A stretch of DNA of 30,051 nt from a virus, in IMG/VR virus record IMGVR_UViG_3300049491_000229, positions 1 through 30,051 of that record; one strand, 5' to 3'. Numbering within the stretch: position 1 is the stretch's first letter; each line of letters starts with the position of its first letter. This document shows, piece by piece, positions 16,368 to 23,561 of the stretch. Made by a program: the position numbers and the translations under genes. The notes beneath the pieces are model-generated. The model worked only from the letters and a program-made list of their open reading frames with translations, did no database searches and was not told where the DNA came from.

Positions 16368-16787
16368 ATGGGTTACGGAGTGTTCGCGACCAAGCTCAGC
16401 AGCACGTCAGCGGTGGCGGTGGACGCGAACCTCGTGTGCGCTGTCCAGTCCGACCCCGAGGGCAACCTCACGATGTGGACCGGTGGCAGCACCGCGTTCA
16501 CCGTCTCGGAGACCACCAGCGTGGTTTTCCAGAAGCTCGTGGATGCGAAGGCGGGCAACGGGATCGCCACGTTCCCGATGCTGCCCGCCGGTGGCGAGCT
16601 GACCGTGGACGCGAACCAGGTCACCGCGATGGAGCAATTCCCGTACACCAACCCGAACGGGTCCGTCTCAACGAAGGTGCGGATCTACGTGCGTGGTGGG
16701 CTGGTCGCCTTCCCGTTGTCCGAGTCGAAAGACGTTGTCCTGACCCGGCTCGGCACCGCACGCGCGTCCAACGGGATCATCTTCTGA
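16368..16787 (+). CDS. Unknown protein with an internal duplication
   Basis: The 139-residue product contains two related halves. Both have VDANxV, then a beta hairpin, then the pattern AFxxSExxxVVxxxL-x-x-A-x-A-x-NGI-x-F (about residues 18-68 and 78-139). The unit vaguely resembles the small FlbD-like beta fold (strand, Glu-rich turn, LTRL-type segment), but I would not assign it. A G-run precedes ATG 16368. It lies in the minor-tail set before the lysis genes, so it is a virion component or a late accessory protein. Confidence 0.7.
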   Translation: MGYGVFATKLSSTSAVAVDANLVCAVQSDPEGNLTMWTGGSTAFTVSETTSVVFQKLVDAKAGNGIATFPMLPAGGELTVDANQVTAMEQFPYTNPNGSVSTKVRIYVRGGLVAFPLSESKDVVLTRLGTARASNGIIF

Positions 16788-16847
16788 CCCTGACCTGAGA
16801 TCGTCGGCCCCCGGCCGTGTTTGGACCATCCACAAAAGGGGGCAACG

Positions 16848-16907
16848 ATGCTCACCACCGCCTACCCACTGATCGGTCGTCGCTCCGTTGATTCGGTGTG
16901 CGGCTGA
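16848..16907 (+). CDS. 19-residue leader ORF coupled to the membrane protein gene
   Basis: A 20-codon ORF (MLTTAYPLIGRRSVDSVCG, then TGA) has a strong ribosome site (AGGGGG at about 16837-16842). Its stop overlaps the ATG of the next gene (TGATG, 16905-16909). The next gene has no good ribosome site of its own, so the small ORF probably exists to deliver ribosomes to it. The peptide itself may have no function. Confidence 0.55.
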   Translation: MLTTAYPLIGRRSVDSVCG

Positions 16908-17449
16908 TGTGGCCGCCCATGGCACTCGCGGCGGACATCACCGATGCTGTTGTGCCGCAGGGTGTCCCTTGGTGGGGGTGGGCCGTCATCACCGGCGCGG
17001 TTGGCCTGGTCGCGTGGATCGTGCGGACCGTGATCGTCCGGTTGCTGGAGCCGATGCGACTGGTGGAGTCGGGCGCGTTCGTCCCGTTGGCCACCCATGC
17101 GCGGGAGGTTGAGGCGTTGGAGGCTCGTGTCATGCAGGCCATCGCGGATCGTGACGCGCAGGTCGCGGTGTGCAGGGCTGATGCGCAGGAACGGATCACC
17201 GCGATGCGTGATGACCATTTGCGGATGGTCGCAGCGAAGGACTCCGAGCTGGACAAGGTGTACATGGCATGGAATTTGGAGTCCGAGGCGAACCGGCAAA
17301 CGGTCACGGCGTCGCAGGAGCAGATCACCGCGGCCGCGCAGTTGGTGACGGCGATGGCTCACAGCGTTCAGGAAGCACGTCAACGACTACCCGAGGTGGC
17401 GCGTAGTGACGGAGCAGCACCCGCAGGACGAGCGCCCAATGGGGCGTGA
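16907..17449 (+). CDS. Membrane-anchored coiled-coil protein of the lysis region
   Basis: From ATG 16907 this is 180 residues; GTG 16898 is an alternative start. One hydrophobic helix (about residues 21-45, WGWAVITGAVGLVAWIVRTVIV) follows a short lead. A long charged helix or coiled coil (HAREVEALEARVMQAIADRDAQ to QLVTAMAHSVQEARQ) comes next, then an Ala/Pro-rich end. Such single-pass, coiled-coil proteins in lysis cassettes may act as holin partners or spanin-like factors. No lipobox is seen. It overlaps the next gene by 44 nt. Confidence 0.7.
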   Translation: MWPPMALAADITDAVVPQGVPWWGWAVITGAVGLVAWIVRTVIVRLLEPMRLVESGAFVPLATHAREVEALEARVMQAIADRDAQVAVCRADAQERITAMRDDHLRMVAAKDSELDKVYMAWNLESEANRQTVTASQEQITAAAQLVTAMAHSVQEARQRLPEVARSDGAAPAGRAPNGA

Positions 17450-17600
17450 CGTCGACAACGCCCTGGCGGTGTCGGGGCGGCACTTCCACGAGTCATCGAA
17501 GGATAAGAACCGTCGCGGGAAGTCGGCCCGCCACATGTGGCAGTTGTGGCAGGACAACCACTTTGTGGATGCGTTCATCGCGGAAGGTTTGGGACGGTGA
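17406..17600 (+). CDS. Small charged protein of unknown function
   Basis: This GTG-started gene encodes 64 residues, hydrophilic and rich in His, Arg and Asp (RHFHESSKDKNRRGKSARHMWQLWQDNHF). It overlaps the upstream gene by 44 nt in another frame, and its stop overlaps the next start (GTGA). GAGGTGGC upstream of the start can act as the ribosome site. The nested packing suggests a real late gene, but I recognise no family. Confidence 0.6.
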   Translation: MTEQHPQDERPMGRDVDNALAVSGRHFHESSKDKNRRGKSARHMWQLWQDNHFVDAFIAEGLGR

Positions 17601-17905
17601 CCACGGCCGGGAACGTCGCCCTGTTCGCCGCGTTCGTGTTCGCCGCGCTGTTCGTGGCCCTGTATGGGTTGGCCCGGAAGTGGTGGCGCACCGAAACGGG
17701 TTGGCACTTGATGACTTTCACTCTGTCGCTGGCGGTCATCACAGGACGGTTGTCGGCGGGCGTGCTGACCGGTTGGACACTGTCCGCACCGGAACGGCTC
17801 GGGGTGTACGCGCTGATCGCCGTCGGTTTGGGGTGGCGGCTGGGGATGTTCGTCCGCACCCTGCTCCGGGAACGCCACAACACAACTACCCCTAGGGATT
17901 CCTGA
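17597..17905 (+). CDS. Three-helix membrane protein, holin-like
   Basis: GTG 17597 gives 102 residues. Hydrophobic segments at about residues 3-22, 38-58 and 69-85 predict three membrane helices, with a basic cytoplasmic tail (RTLLRERHNTTTPRDS). It lies directly before the endolysin gene and shares a base with its start (TGATG). A holin or holin-regulator role is plausible, but a clearer r1t-type holin candidate lies at 19334, so this one may be an accessory. Confidence 0.75.
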   Translation: MTTAGNVALFAAFVFAALFVALYGLARKWWRTETGWHLMTFTLSLAVITGRLSAGVLTGWTLSAPERLGVYALIAVGLGWRLGMFVRTLLRERHNTTTPRDS

Positions 17906-18903
17906 TGGCCGGTTATTCCGCGTACGCAGGGCTGTCCAACCCGAACTCGTCCCGCAGCGCGAACGCGGAGAACGGGTGGGGTCCGTATCGGTGGCCTGGT
18001 GGTGTGCCGACTGAATTGATGGGCATGGCCGCATACAAGGGTGTTGCGGTGATGGTGCGACGAGAGTTGATCACACTCACCGAGCTGACACTGGCGGTAG
18101 CGAAAGAGGTCCACGGGTACACGATCTGGACCCGCAACCCGAACGGCAACGGCGAGAACTGGGGCCCGTGGGGGTACCAGAACCGGGCGATATCCGGGAC
18201 CAACACGGCCAGCAATCACAGCAAGGGTCGGGCGATGGACTGGAACGCCCCGTGGAACGGGTACGCCTCCAGTTTCCAGGCGATCCAGTCTGACTTTCCC
18301 CCCGCGATGGTGCGGGACATCGAGTCCCTTGGTTGGGCGTGGGGCGGCCGGTACGGCGACGCGATGCACTGGGAGTTCTGTTGGACACCTGGCGATGTGG
18401 CCCGATTCGAGCAACGCGCTCGGCAACTTCTCAGTGGCGCTGGTGAAGGTGGCGTCGGCACAGGCAGCAAACCGAACACGACTGATTGGTGGGACGAAAT
18501 GTCAGACGCAGAGAAGGCGCAGCTACTCGCGGACGTCGCGGACATCAAGAACAAGCTGGGCTGGCTATACACGAACGAAACACTCGAGGGCTACGGATTC
18601 AGCAAAACCGCGACGATCTTCGAGGATGTGCGGGCCATGCCACGGTCGGTGCTGGCGGCACTGGTGGGTGACCGGAGCGTCGGGTATCTGCTGGCGGACA
18701 TTGCCCAGCATCTCGGCATCCAGGTGTTCGGCGTGAACCAGTCGGCCGGTCAGACGACCTATGGGGTGGTGTCCGGCGACACGTTCAGCGGGATCGCCAA
18801 GAAGCACGGCGTCACCGTGGACGCACTCAAGGCAGCCAACCCGCAGGTGAAGGACATCAACCAACTGGATGTCGGGCAGGTGCTCGTCATCCCAAAAGCC
18901 TGA
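17905..18903 (+). CDS. Endolysin: M15-type peptidase with C-terminal LysM
   Basis: This 332-residue lysin should cut peptide cross-links in host peptidoglycan. The catalytic domain (about residues 40-175) carries SNHSKGRAMDWN, with H105 and D112, and GDAMHWEF, with H155. Together these form the HxxxxxxD...H zinc site of the VanY/M15 peptidase group. A linker with an acidic helix follows, then a LysM wall-binding domain at about residues 285-331 (YGVVSGDTFSGIAKKHGVTV to LDVGQVLVIPKA). There is no signal peptide, so release depends on a holin. Confidence 0.93.
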   Translation: MAGYSAYAGLSNPNSSRSANAENGWGPYRWPGGVPTELMGMAAYKGVAVMVRRELITLTELTLAVAKEVHGYTIWTRNPNGNGENWGPWGYQNRAISGTNTASNHSKGRAMDWNAPWNGYASSFQAIQSDFPPAMVRDIESLGWAWGGRYGDAMHWEFCWTPGDVARFEQRARQLLSGAGEGGVGTGSKPNTTDWWDEMSDAEKAQLLADVADIKNKLGWLYTNETLEGYGFSKTATIFEDVRAMPRSVLAALVGDRSVGYLLADIAQHLGIQVFGVNQSAGQTTYGVVSGDTFSGIAKKHGVTVDALKAANPQVKDINQLDVGQVLVIPKA

Positions 18904-18947
18904 CACCGCAGGACGAACTGGCCACAGTCCTGCAAGTCTGCGCCGAT

Positions 18948-19337
18948 GTGGATGAGCACACGAGGTTCTGCGCTGTGCTCGCAGCGTTCGCTGAGTCCGA
19001 CTTCATCGGAGACGCGGTTGGTGTGGACAAGGGCGGCAACCCATTCTCGTTCGGTGTGTTCCAACAGGTCCCACGTTTCTGGCCCACCGCGCACGGCACG
19101 ACCGCTGAGCAGTGCGAGGCGTTCCTGAACGATTTCAGGGGCGCGGCAAGGCATCACAACGGTGACCCGGTGCATGACTGCTGGGTCACGCAACGGTGGG
19201 GCATCCCTGGTGCCGCATGGCCGGACCCTGGGCCGCAGTTCGCGGAGCAAAAGGTCACCCCCGGCACGTCCACACACAACTACGCGCGGCGGGTTACTGA
19301 CGTGCCCCGGATCATCAGCGAAAGGCGGCTGCCGTGA
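18948..19337 (+). CDS. Lysozyme/transglycosylase-like second lysin
   Basis: From GTG 18948 the product has 129 residues. The frame is open upstream, and a CTG at 18900 overlapping the endolysin stop (CTGA) would add 16 residues (LTPQDELATVLQVCAD) that look like the missing first helix, so the real start may be CTG. The core FAESDF plus NPFSFGVFQQVPRFW matches the E...GxFQQ pattern of small lysozyme/transglycosylase-like domains of actinobacteria, with the Glu in FAESDF as likely catalyst. It would cut glycan strands while the upstream enzyme cuts peptides. Two separate lysin genes replace one fused protein. Confidence 0.75.
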   Translation: MDEHTRFCAVLAAFAESDFIGDAVGVDKGGNPFSFGVFQQVPRFWPTAHGTTAEQCEAFLNDFRGAARHHNGDPVHDCWVTQRWGIPGAAWPDPGPQFAEQKVTPGTSTHNYARRVTDVPRIISERRLP

Positions 19338-19603
19338 GTTCTCTTACCACACGCGGATTCTGGGTGGCCGCATTGGAGCGCGCGGTGAAAACCGCTGCCC
19401 AGGCGGGACTCACCATGATCGGCACCAACGCAATCGGTATCACCGAGATCGACTGGGCCGCACTGGGGTCCGTCGCCGGTTTCGCCGCGTTCGCATCCAT
19501 CCTGACATCGGTGGCTTCTGCTGGTGCCGGTAACCCCGGGCCATCACTGGCCACCGAATCACTTGCCCCCGCCGCCGCATCACGCGGCACCCGTATCGGC
19601 TGA
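19334..19603 (+). CDS. Holin (r1t-like)
   Basis: This GTG-started gene encodes 89 residues. The pattern TTRGFWVAALERAVKTAAQAGLTMIG...IDWAALGSVAGFAAFASILTSVAS is that of r1t-type holins of actinophages: an N-terminal FW...ERA lead, two membrane helices (about residues 20-40 and 43-63) around an ITEIDW turn, and a hydrophilic tail. It would form the membrane lesion that releases the lysins. The start overlaps the stop of the second lysin (GTGA). Confidence 0.87.
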   Translation: MSSLTTRGFWVAALERAVKTAAQAGLTMIGTNAIGITEIDWAALGSVAGFAAFASILTSVASAGAGNPGPSLATESLAPAAASRGTRIG

Positions 19604-19620
19604 CACTGAAAGGTGTTCAC

Positions 19621-19815
19621 ATGCGTTCTCGTTTCGCCGCGCTGATCCTTGCCCTGATCGTCGCGGGACCCGTGGCCATCGCACCGGCCGCCACCGCAGC
19701 AGAAGCACACCAGGTCGTTGCAGCGCATCAGGTATCGGCACGGTGGTGCGCGATCACCTGGTGGGACTTCGGTTACTACCTGGGGTTCGGCCTGTCCGGT
19801 TGGCGCTGGTGCTGA
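19621..19815 (+). CDS. Secreted aromatic-rich miniprotein
   Basis: The 64-residue product has a clear Sec signal peptide: RSR, a hydrophobic core at residues 6-21, and a likely cut after A27 in ATAA. The mature 37 residues contain an AHQV repeat, then a segment packed with Trp, Tyr and Phe (WCAITWWDFGYYLGFG), and two cysteines, the last being the final residue, so a disulfide-closed loop is possible. GAAAGGTG upstream gives a ribosome site. I recognise no family. Its place behind the holin suggests a late, exported product acting at the envelope. Confidence 0.7.
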   Translation: MRSRFAALILALIVAGPVAIAPAATAAEAHQVVAAHQVSARWCAITWWDFGYYLGFGLSGWRWC

Positions 19816-19857
19816 CCATCTATTCCTGACCCTCAAACCCATTGAAGGAGAACGAAC

Positions 19858-20139
19858 ATGGCTGTTGGTTTCCAGGTCACCCAGCGCGCGATCAACGACC
19901 GGGTGGGTCAGATGGCGGTCACCGCACGCCTTCTCGCCCGTCAGGTGGACCAGCTACTCGTCAACACCACGGGCAAGTCGAACGCCGAGTTGCAAGCACT
20001 GCCGACGGGCGGGTCACCGGAGGCATGGTCCGCAGCGGATGTCACCGCCCTTGTTGCTGCGGTCACAACCCTTGTCACGATCCGCAACGCCGCCGACAAC
20101 GGGAAAGCGGCGCTCGACAAGATGTCCGGCATCGACTGA
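19858..20139 (+). CDS. Small helical protein of unknown function
   Basis: This 93-residue, mostly helical protein (AVGFQVTQRAINDRVGQMAVTARLLARQVDQLLV) has a very strong ribosome site (AAGGAG). The C-terminal part (AADVTALVAAVTTLVTIRNAADNGKAALDKM) is a second amphipathic helix. Proteins of this kind often accompany tail-appendage genes of actinophages. The stop shares a base with the next start (TGATG), tying it to the LamG gene downstream. Confidence 0.7.
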   Translation: MAVGFQVTQRAINDRVGQMAVTARLLARQVDQLLVNTTGKSNAELQALPTGGSPEAWSAADVTALVAAVTTLVTIRNAADNGKAALDKMSGID

Positions 20140-20846
20140 TGGCGCTACGTCTGGCGTACGCGCTGGACGAATCCAGCGGGGCATTCGCGGAGGCGTCCGG
20201 TGGCACATCGGGCACGCTGACCGCCACCGGGTCGTATGTGGCCGGACACACCGGCAACGGCATCCAGTCATCCACCGGTGACCCAGCGGGCACCGTGGAA
20301 GGGTCACCGCTCCTGACCAGCGGGTCGTGGACAGCGATCACCGTCATGGCGTGGTTCAAGAACGCGGGCAACTCCGGTGACATGTTGGCGGCGATCACCG
20401 GCGCGCCGACCGACGTCTTCGGTTTTAAATTCGCATCGTCAACGGAAATAGCTGTGTGGTGCCGCACCAACACCACCCACTACGAATTCAGCGGGTACAC
20501 ACACGGTGTCGGTGTCGGGTCGTGGCTGCACATCGCGATGACATGGTCGGCCGCGGACACCACACAACGGATGTTCCTCAACGGGTCTCAGGTCGATTCG
20601 GCATCCCATGCGGGGGCAACCCTCGTCGGGAACATGACCAGACTGTCACTCGCTGGTGGTGACACCGGGTGGGGGTCAGGTCCCGGTGCCACGCCGATTG
20701 ATGATTTCCGCCTATTCGATTCCGCTGAGTCCGGCGCGAATATCACCACCTACATGAACACACCCGTCGGTGGCGGGGCACCGGCCGCGCCACTGCTGCC
20801 GATGATCATTCGACGCCCAGCGGTCATCCGCGCCGCCTACTGGTAA
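20139..20846 (+). CDS. LamG/concanavalin-like appendage protein
   Basis: The 235-residue protein is almost wholly one LamG-like jelly-roll domain. It reads LAYALDESSGAFAEASG, then SGSWTAITVMAWFKNAG, VGVGSWLHIAMTWSA, TQRMFLNGSQVDSASHAG and TPIDDFRLFDSAESG, the usual strand order. A Pro-rich C-terminal tail follows, ending RRPAVIRAAYW. Such domains bind sugars and sit on phage tips or fibres. ATG 20139 is chosen by the TGATG overlap. A related domain is inserted in the tail hub at 13726-15924. Confidence 0.82.
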   Translation: MALRLAYALDESSGAFAEASGGTSGTLTATGSYVAGHTGNGIQSSTGDPAGTVEGSPLLTSGSWTAITVMAWFKNAGNSGDMLAAITGAPTDVFGFKFASSTEIAVWCRTNTTHYEFSGYTHGVGVGSWLHIAMTWSAADTTQRMFLNGSQVDSASHAGATLVGNMTRLSLAGGDTGWGSGPGATPIDDFRLFDSAESGANITTYMNTPVGGGAPAAPLLPMIIRRPAVIRAAYW

Positions 20847-20862
20847 ACCAAGGGAGACTGCT

Positions 20863-21339
20863 GTGGCCGCAACGATTTACAGTGTGCAGAACGCCGCACT
20901 ACCAACCACTGCCGCGACCGTGAGGGTCGCAACGGGCACGTCAATCAAAACCCTGCTGCAAGGGACCGCCGCGTCCACGAAACGCATCGAGATATGCGGG
21001 TGGCAGGTCGACATGGACGGCTCACCTGATGGTGTCGTGGAACTCATCCACACAACCACGGTTGCGGGTGGGTCGGCAACCGCTGTCACCCCGACCGTGT
21101 GGTCGGACTCGGCAGGGTCGGCAGCCCTTTCCACGTGGGGATTCTCACCATCCACGGAGGGCACAGTCGTTGCCACGACACGACTCCTGGACCTTCACAA
21201 CGTCAAGGCGAACCAGTCCACGTATTGGTTTCCGTTGGCTGAGCGTCCCCAGGTCCCGGCGTCCGGTGTTGTCCGGGTCCGGGTGTCCATGACCACCGGC
21301 GCGAACGCACTTTGCACCGTGTGGTTCACCGAACCGTAA
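20863..21339 (+). CDS. Beta-rich virion protein of unknown family
   Basis: This GTG-started gene has AAGGGAG upstream and encodes 158 residues rich in Thr, Val and Ala. The strand pattern (KRIEICGWQVDMDGSPDGVVELIHTTTVAGG, FPLAERPQVPASGVVRVRVSMTTGANALCTVWFTEP) suggests a single jelly-roll domain like those of small phage decoration or fibre proteins. No specific family is recognised. It lies in the appendage block after the lysis genes. Confidence 0.7.
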   Translation: MAATIYSVQNAALPTTAATVRVATGTSIKTLLQGTAASTKRIEICGWQVDMDGSPDGVVELIHTTTVAGGSATAVTPTVWSDSAGSAALSTWGFSPSTEGTVVATTRLLDLHNVKANQSTYWFPLAERPQVPASGVVRVRVSMTTGANALCTVWFTEP

Positions 21340-21376
21340 ACACCCGTCAACCCCAACACATCTCGGAGGCCCCACA

Positions 21377-22000
21377 ATGCCGATGGTCCCGTACGACAAT
21401 CTCGCAGTGCAACTCTGGTCCGCTGGGATCAACTGGACTTCCGACACGATCAAACTTGCGATCGCGTCGAACTCGTACACCCCCGTCCGCGCCACACACG
21501 ACTTCTTCGATGACATCACGAACGAGATCATCGGCACCGGGTACACCGCGGGCGGCGCGACACTCGGGTCCAAGACCCGCACACTGACCGCAGCCGACTC
21601 GTGGGGCACTTCCAGGGCGAACTCAACCGCATACGTCGCGGGTGACATCATCCGGCCGGCGTCGGCGAACACCTTTGTCTACGAGTGCATCACGGCGGGC
21701 ACGTCCGCAGCGTCCCCGCCCACGTTCACCACCACCGTTGGCGACGACTACACCGACGGAACCGCCGTGTTCTCTTGCCGTGGCAAGGCCGTGCTGCAGC
21801 TCGACTCCGCTGATGTTTCGTGGACCACGTCGACCATCTCGGGTGCACGGAATTTCATCTTGTACAAGTCGACGGGCACCGCGTCAACGTCCCCGCTGAT
21901 CGCGGTGGACACCCTTGCCGCCGATGCGTCCGCGACGTCGGGCACGACCCTCACGTACCAGGTGCAGGCGCTCGGGTACATCGTGCTCTTCCTGAACTGA
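21377..22000 (+). CDS. Appendage protein with inserted carbohydrate-binding-like module
   Basis: The 207-residue protein has an outer domain (VPYDNLAVQLWSAGINWTSDTIKLAIAS, then LQLDSADVSWTTSTISGARNFILYKS and ALGYIVLFLN). It resembles small phage tail proteins that describe a pseudo-measured quantity in beta strands. A module is inserted at about residues 75-136. It has the pattern STAYVAGDIIRP, NTFVYECITAGTS, then TDGTAVFSC, which recurs in many phage fibre proteins and resembles CBM-like folds. CTCGGAGG gives a good ribosome site. Probably part of the receptor-binding apparatus. Confidence 0.75.
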   Translation: MPMVPYDNLAVQLWSAGINWTSDTIKLAIASNSYTPVRATHDFFDDITNEIIGTGYTAGGATLGSKTRTLTAADSWGTSRANSTAYVAGDIIRPASANTFVYECITAGTSAASPPTFTTTVGDDYTDGTAVFSCRGKAVLQLDSADVSWTTSTISGARNFILYKSTGTASTSPLIAVDTLAADASATSGTTLTYQVQALGYIVLFLN

Positions 22001-22039
22001 GACCCCTCCCCTCCGAATTGACCAGCGGGAGGAACTGAC

Positions 22040-23131
22040 ATGGCGATCCGCGGTAGGTCTACTCCTCTGGTCGCCGTCATCAGGTACGCCCCGGCCGGGG
22101 TGGACGTGTCCGTCACCGGCACCGGAACGGCTGTCGCTGTCGCACCCCGTGACGGTGCGGCAGCCACGGACGTAGTCGTCCTTGGTGCTGCCACTGGGGT
22201 AGCTGTTCAGGCGCGCACCGGTGTGGCAGCACCGGACGTGACCGCGGTCGGCACCGCTACGGCGGCGGCCGTCAGCGCGCGAACCGGGATGGTGCTCCCT
22301 GATATCGGGGTCGCTGGTGGCAGTGCTGCGTTAGCAGTCACGGCCCGCACCGGTGTCGCACTGCCCGATATCGGGGTGGCGGGCACCGTGACGGCGGCCG
22401 CTGTCGCGGGTCGTGACGGGCTCGCGGCACCGGAGATCGGTGTTCCCGGTGCCCGCACGGCGCTCGCGGTCGCGGCCCGGACTGGTACTGCGCTCCCCGA
22501 TATTGGTGTCGCCGGTGCCGGGACCGCCTTGGCCGTCCAGGGCAGGGCTGGGGCTGCGGCAGCCGATGTGACCGTCACGGGGTCGGGGACAGCGACCGCT
22601 GTGCAGGGCCGGGACGGCAGCGCCGTGTCCGGTATCAACGTCACCGGCACGGGCACCGCGCTGGCCGTGGAAGGCCGCAGCGGTTCGGGCGTCGCTGACG
22701 CTGGTGTCCCCGGTGACCGCACCGCGCTGGCCATCACCGGTCGGTCTGGTGCCGCGGCAACGGACATCACCGTCACCGGCACCCGCACGGGCGTTGCCGC
22801 ACAGGGCCGCGACGGGTCCGCCACGGTGGATGTCATCGCGGTGGGTAGCCGGACAGCGGTCGCGATCGAGGTCCGATCCGGGTCCGCCACGGTGTCCGCG
22901 ATCATCGTCCTGGGCGACCGGGGCGGTATCGCACTGTCCGCACGCACTGGTGCCGCAGCGACCGACGTCACCGTCACTGGCACCGGCACCAGGGTTGATG
23001 TCAGTGCCCGCACCGGGCTCGCGATGGCGCTCAACGCCTACCCCGACCTGCGCAACCCGCGCGCGAACCTGACCGCCAAGCAGTACACGGCCGCACTGAC
23101 GGCGAAGCAGTGGAGGGCGGACATCACATGA
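22040..23131 (+). CDS. Fibre-like protein of 14 tandem 22-residue repeats
   Basis: This 363-residue protein is mainly a tandem repeat. After 17 leader residues come 14 copies of a 22-residue unit (the 13th has 23) at residues 18-326. The unit pattern is D-hydrophobic-x-V-x-G, then T-A-x-A-V, then R-[TDS]-G. Two short strands per unit divided by glycines suggest a beta-solenoid or spiral rod. The C-terminus carries a second small repeat, LTAKQYTAA then LTAKQWRA, perhaps a cap or binding end. GGGAGGA lies before the ATG. The place among appendage genes suggests a tail fibre or spike shaft. Confidence 0.85.
   Translation: MAIRGRSTPLVAVIRYAPAGVDVSVTGTGTAVAVAPRDGAAATDVVVLGAATGVAVQARTGVAAPDVTAVGTATAAAVSARTGMVLPDIGVAGGSAALAVTARTGVALPDIGVAGTVTAAAVAGRDGLAAPEIGVPGARTALAVAARTGTALPDIGVAGAGTALAVQGRAGAAAADVTVTGSGTATAVQGRDGSAVSGINVTGTGTALAVEGRSGSGVADAGVPGDRTALAITGRSGAAATDITVTGTRTGVAAQGRDGSATVDVIAVGSRTAVAIEVRSGSATVSAIIVLGDRGGIALSARTGAAATDVTVTGTGTRVDVSARTGLAMALNAYPDLRNPRANLTAKQYTAALTAKQWRADIT
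22091..23017 (+). repeat. 14 tandem 66-bp coding repeats
   Basis: The DNA of this gene is a tandem array with a 66-bp unit (one unit of 69 bp), reading as 22-residue protein repeats. Units have diverged (for example the PDIGVAG block occurs in four adjacent or near units), so the array is old but kept in frame. Copy-number change by recombination would lengthen or shorten the protein in steps of one turn. Confidence 0.9.
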
Positions 23132-23457
23132 CGGAGCTGATCGAGATGCGCCGGGGCGACACACTCCCCGACATCACCATCGCGTGCGTCGGGGAGGACG
23201 AGGACGGCACGGCGATCGTGGGCGACCTGTCCGGCGCCACCGAAGTCCTGATCATCGCGTCACAAAACAGGTCGTTGCTGTTCTCGCGGACCACGGCGGC
23301 GCGACCGGTCACCGGCATCCTCACTCACTCATGGGTGGCGGGTGACACAGACGCGCTCGGGATAATCACCCTAGAGGTGCAGGCCACATGGTCACCCGAC
23401 CGGGTGCTGACCTTCCGGGCACCGGTCGGCGTGAACGTACTCGCCGACAACCGATAG
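23128..23457 (+). CDS. BppU-N-like baseplate/appendage protein
   Basis: ATG 23128 overlaps the previous stop (ATGA) and gives 109 residues. The pattern IEMRRGDTLPDITIACVGEDEDGTAIVGDLSGATEVLIIAS, followed by GDTDALGIITLEVQATWSPDRVLTF, matches the small Ig-like domain at the N-terminus of siphoviral upper baseplate proteins (BppU-N type). Here it stands alone. It likely anchors an appendage, possibly the repeat protein encoded just upstream. This is the last gene of the rightward late operon. Confidence 0.75.
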   Translation: MTELIEMRRGDTLPDITIACVGEDEDGTAIVGDLSGATEVLIIASQNRSLLFSRTTAARPVTGILTHSWVAGDTDALGIITLEVQATWSPDRVLTFRAPVGVNVLADNR

Positions 23458-23521
23458 AGGTTTAGGCCCCGCTCTACGCCAAGTAAGAGTGCGCCGCTGT
23501 GCACCGCTGCACGCACTGTCC

Positions 23522-23559
23522 TTGACACGCTTGCGCGGTCGGGGGTGACCCCATCCTAC
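23522..23559 (+). promoter_or_regulatory. Candidate promoter in the late/early intergenic gap
   Basis: A perfect TTGACA lies at 23522-23527. The best -10-like bases are around TCCTAC at 23554-23559. That spacing is too long for the TTGACA but is 17 bp from TTGCGC at 23531-23536. Supporting evidence is therefore weak. If active it would transcribe the structured non-coding stretch that ends at the terminator at 23709. Confidence 0.3.
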
Positions 23560-23561
23560 AC

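Noticed and set aside
22091-23017. CRISPR array
   Set aside because: The repeats are contiguous coding units without spacers and stay in one reading frame.
22207-23034. Long leftward frames opposite the repeat protein (also 22331-23164)
   Set aside because: The open state comes from the 66-bp periodic sequence; the rightward frame has the ribosome site, overlaps the next gene by ATGA and gives better protein periodicity.
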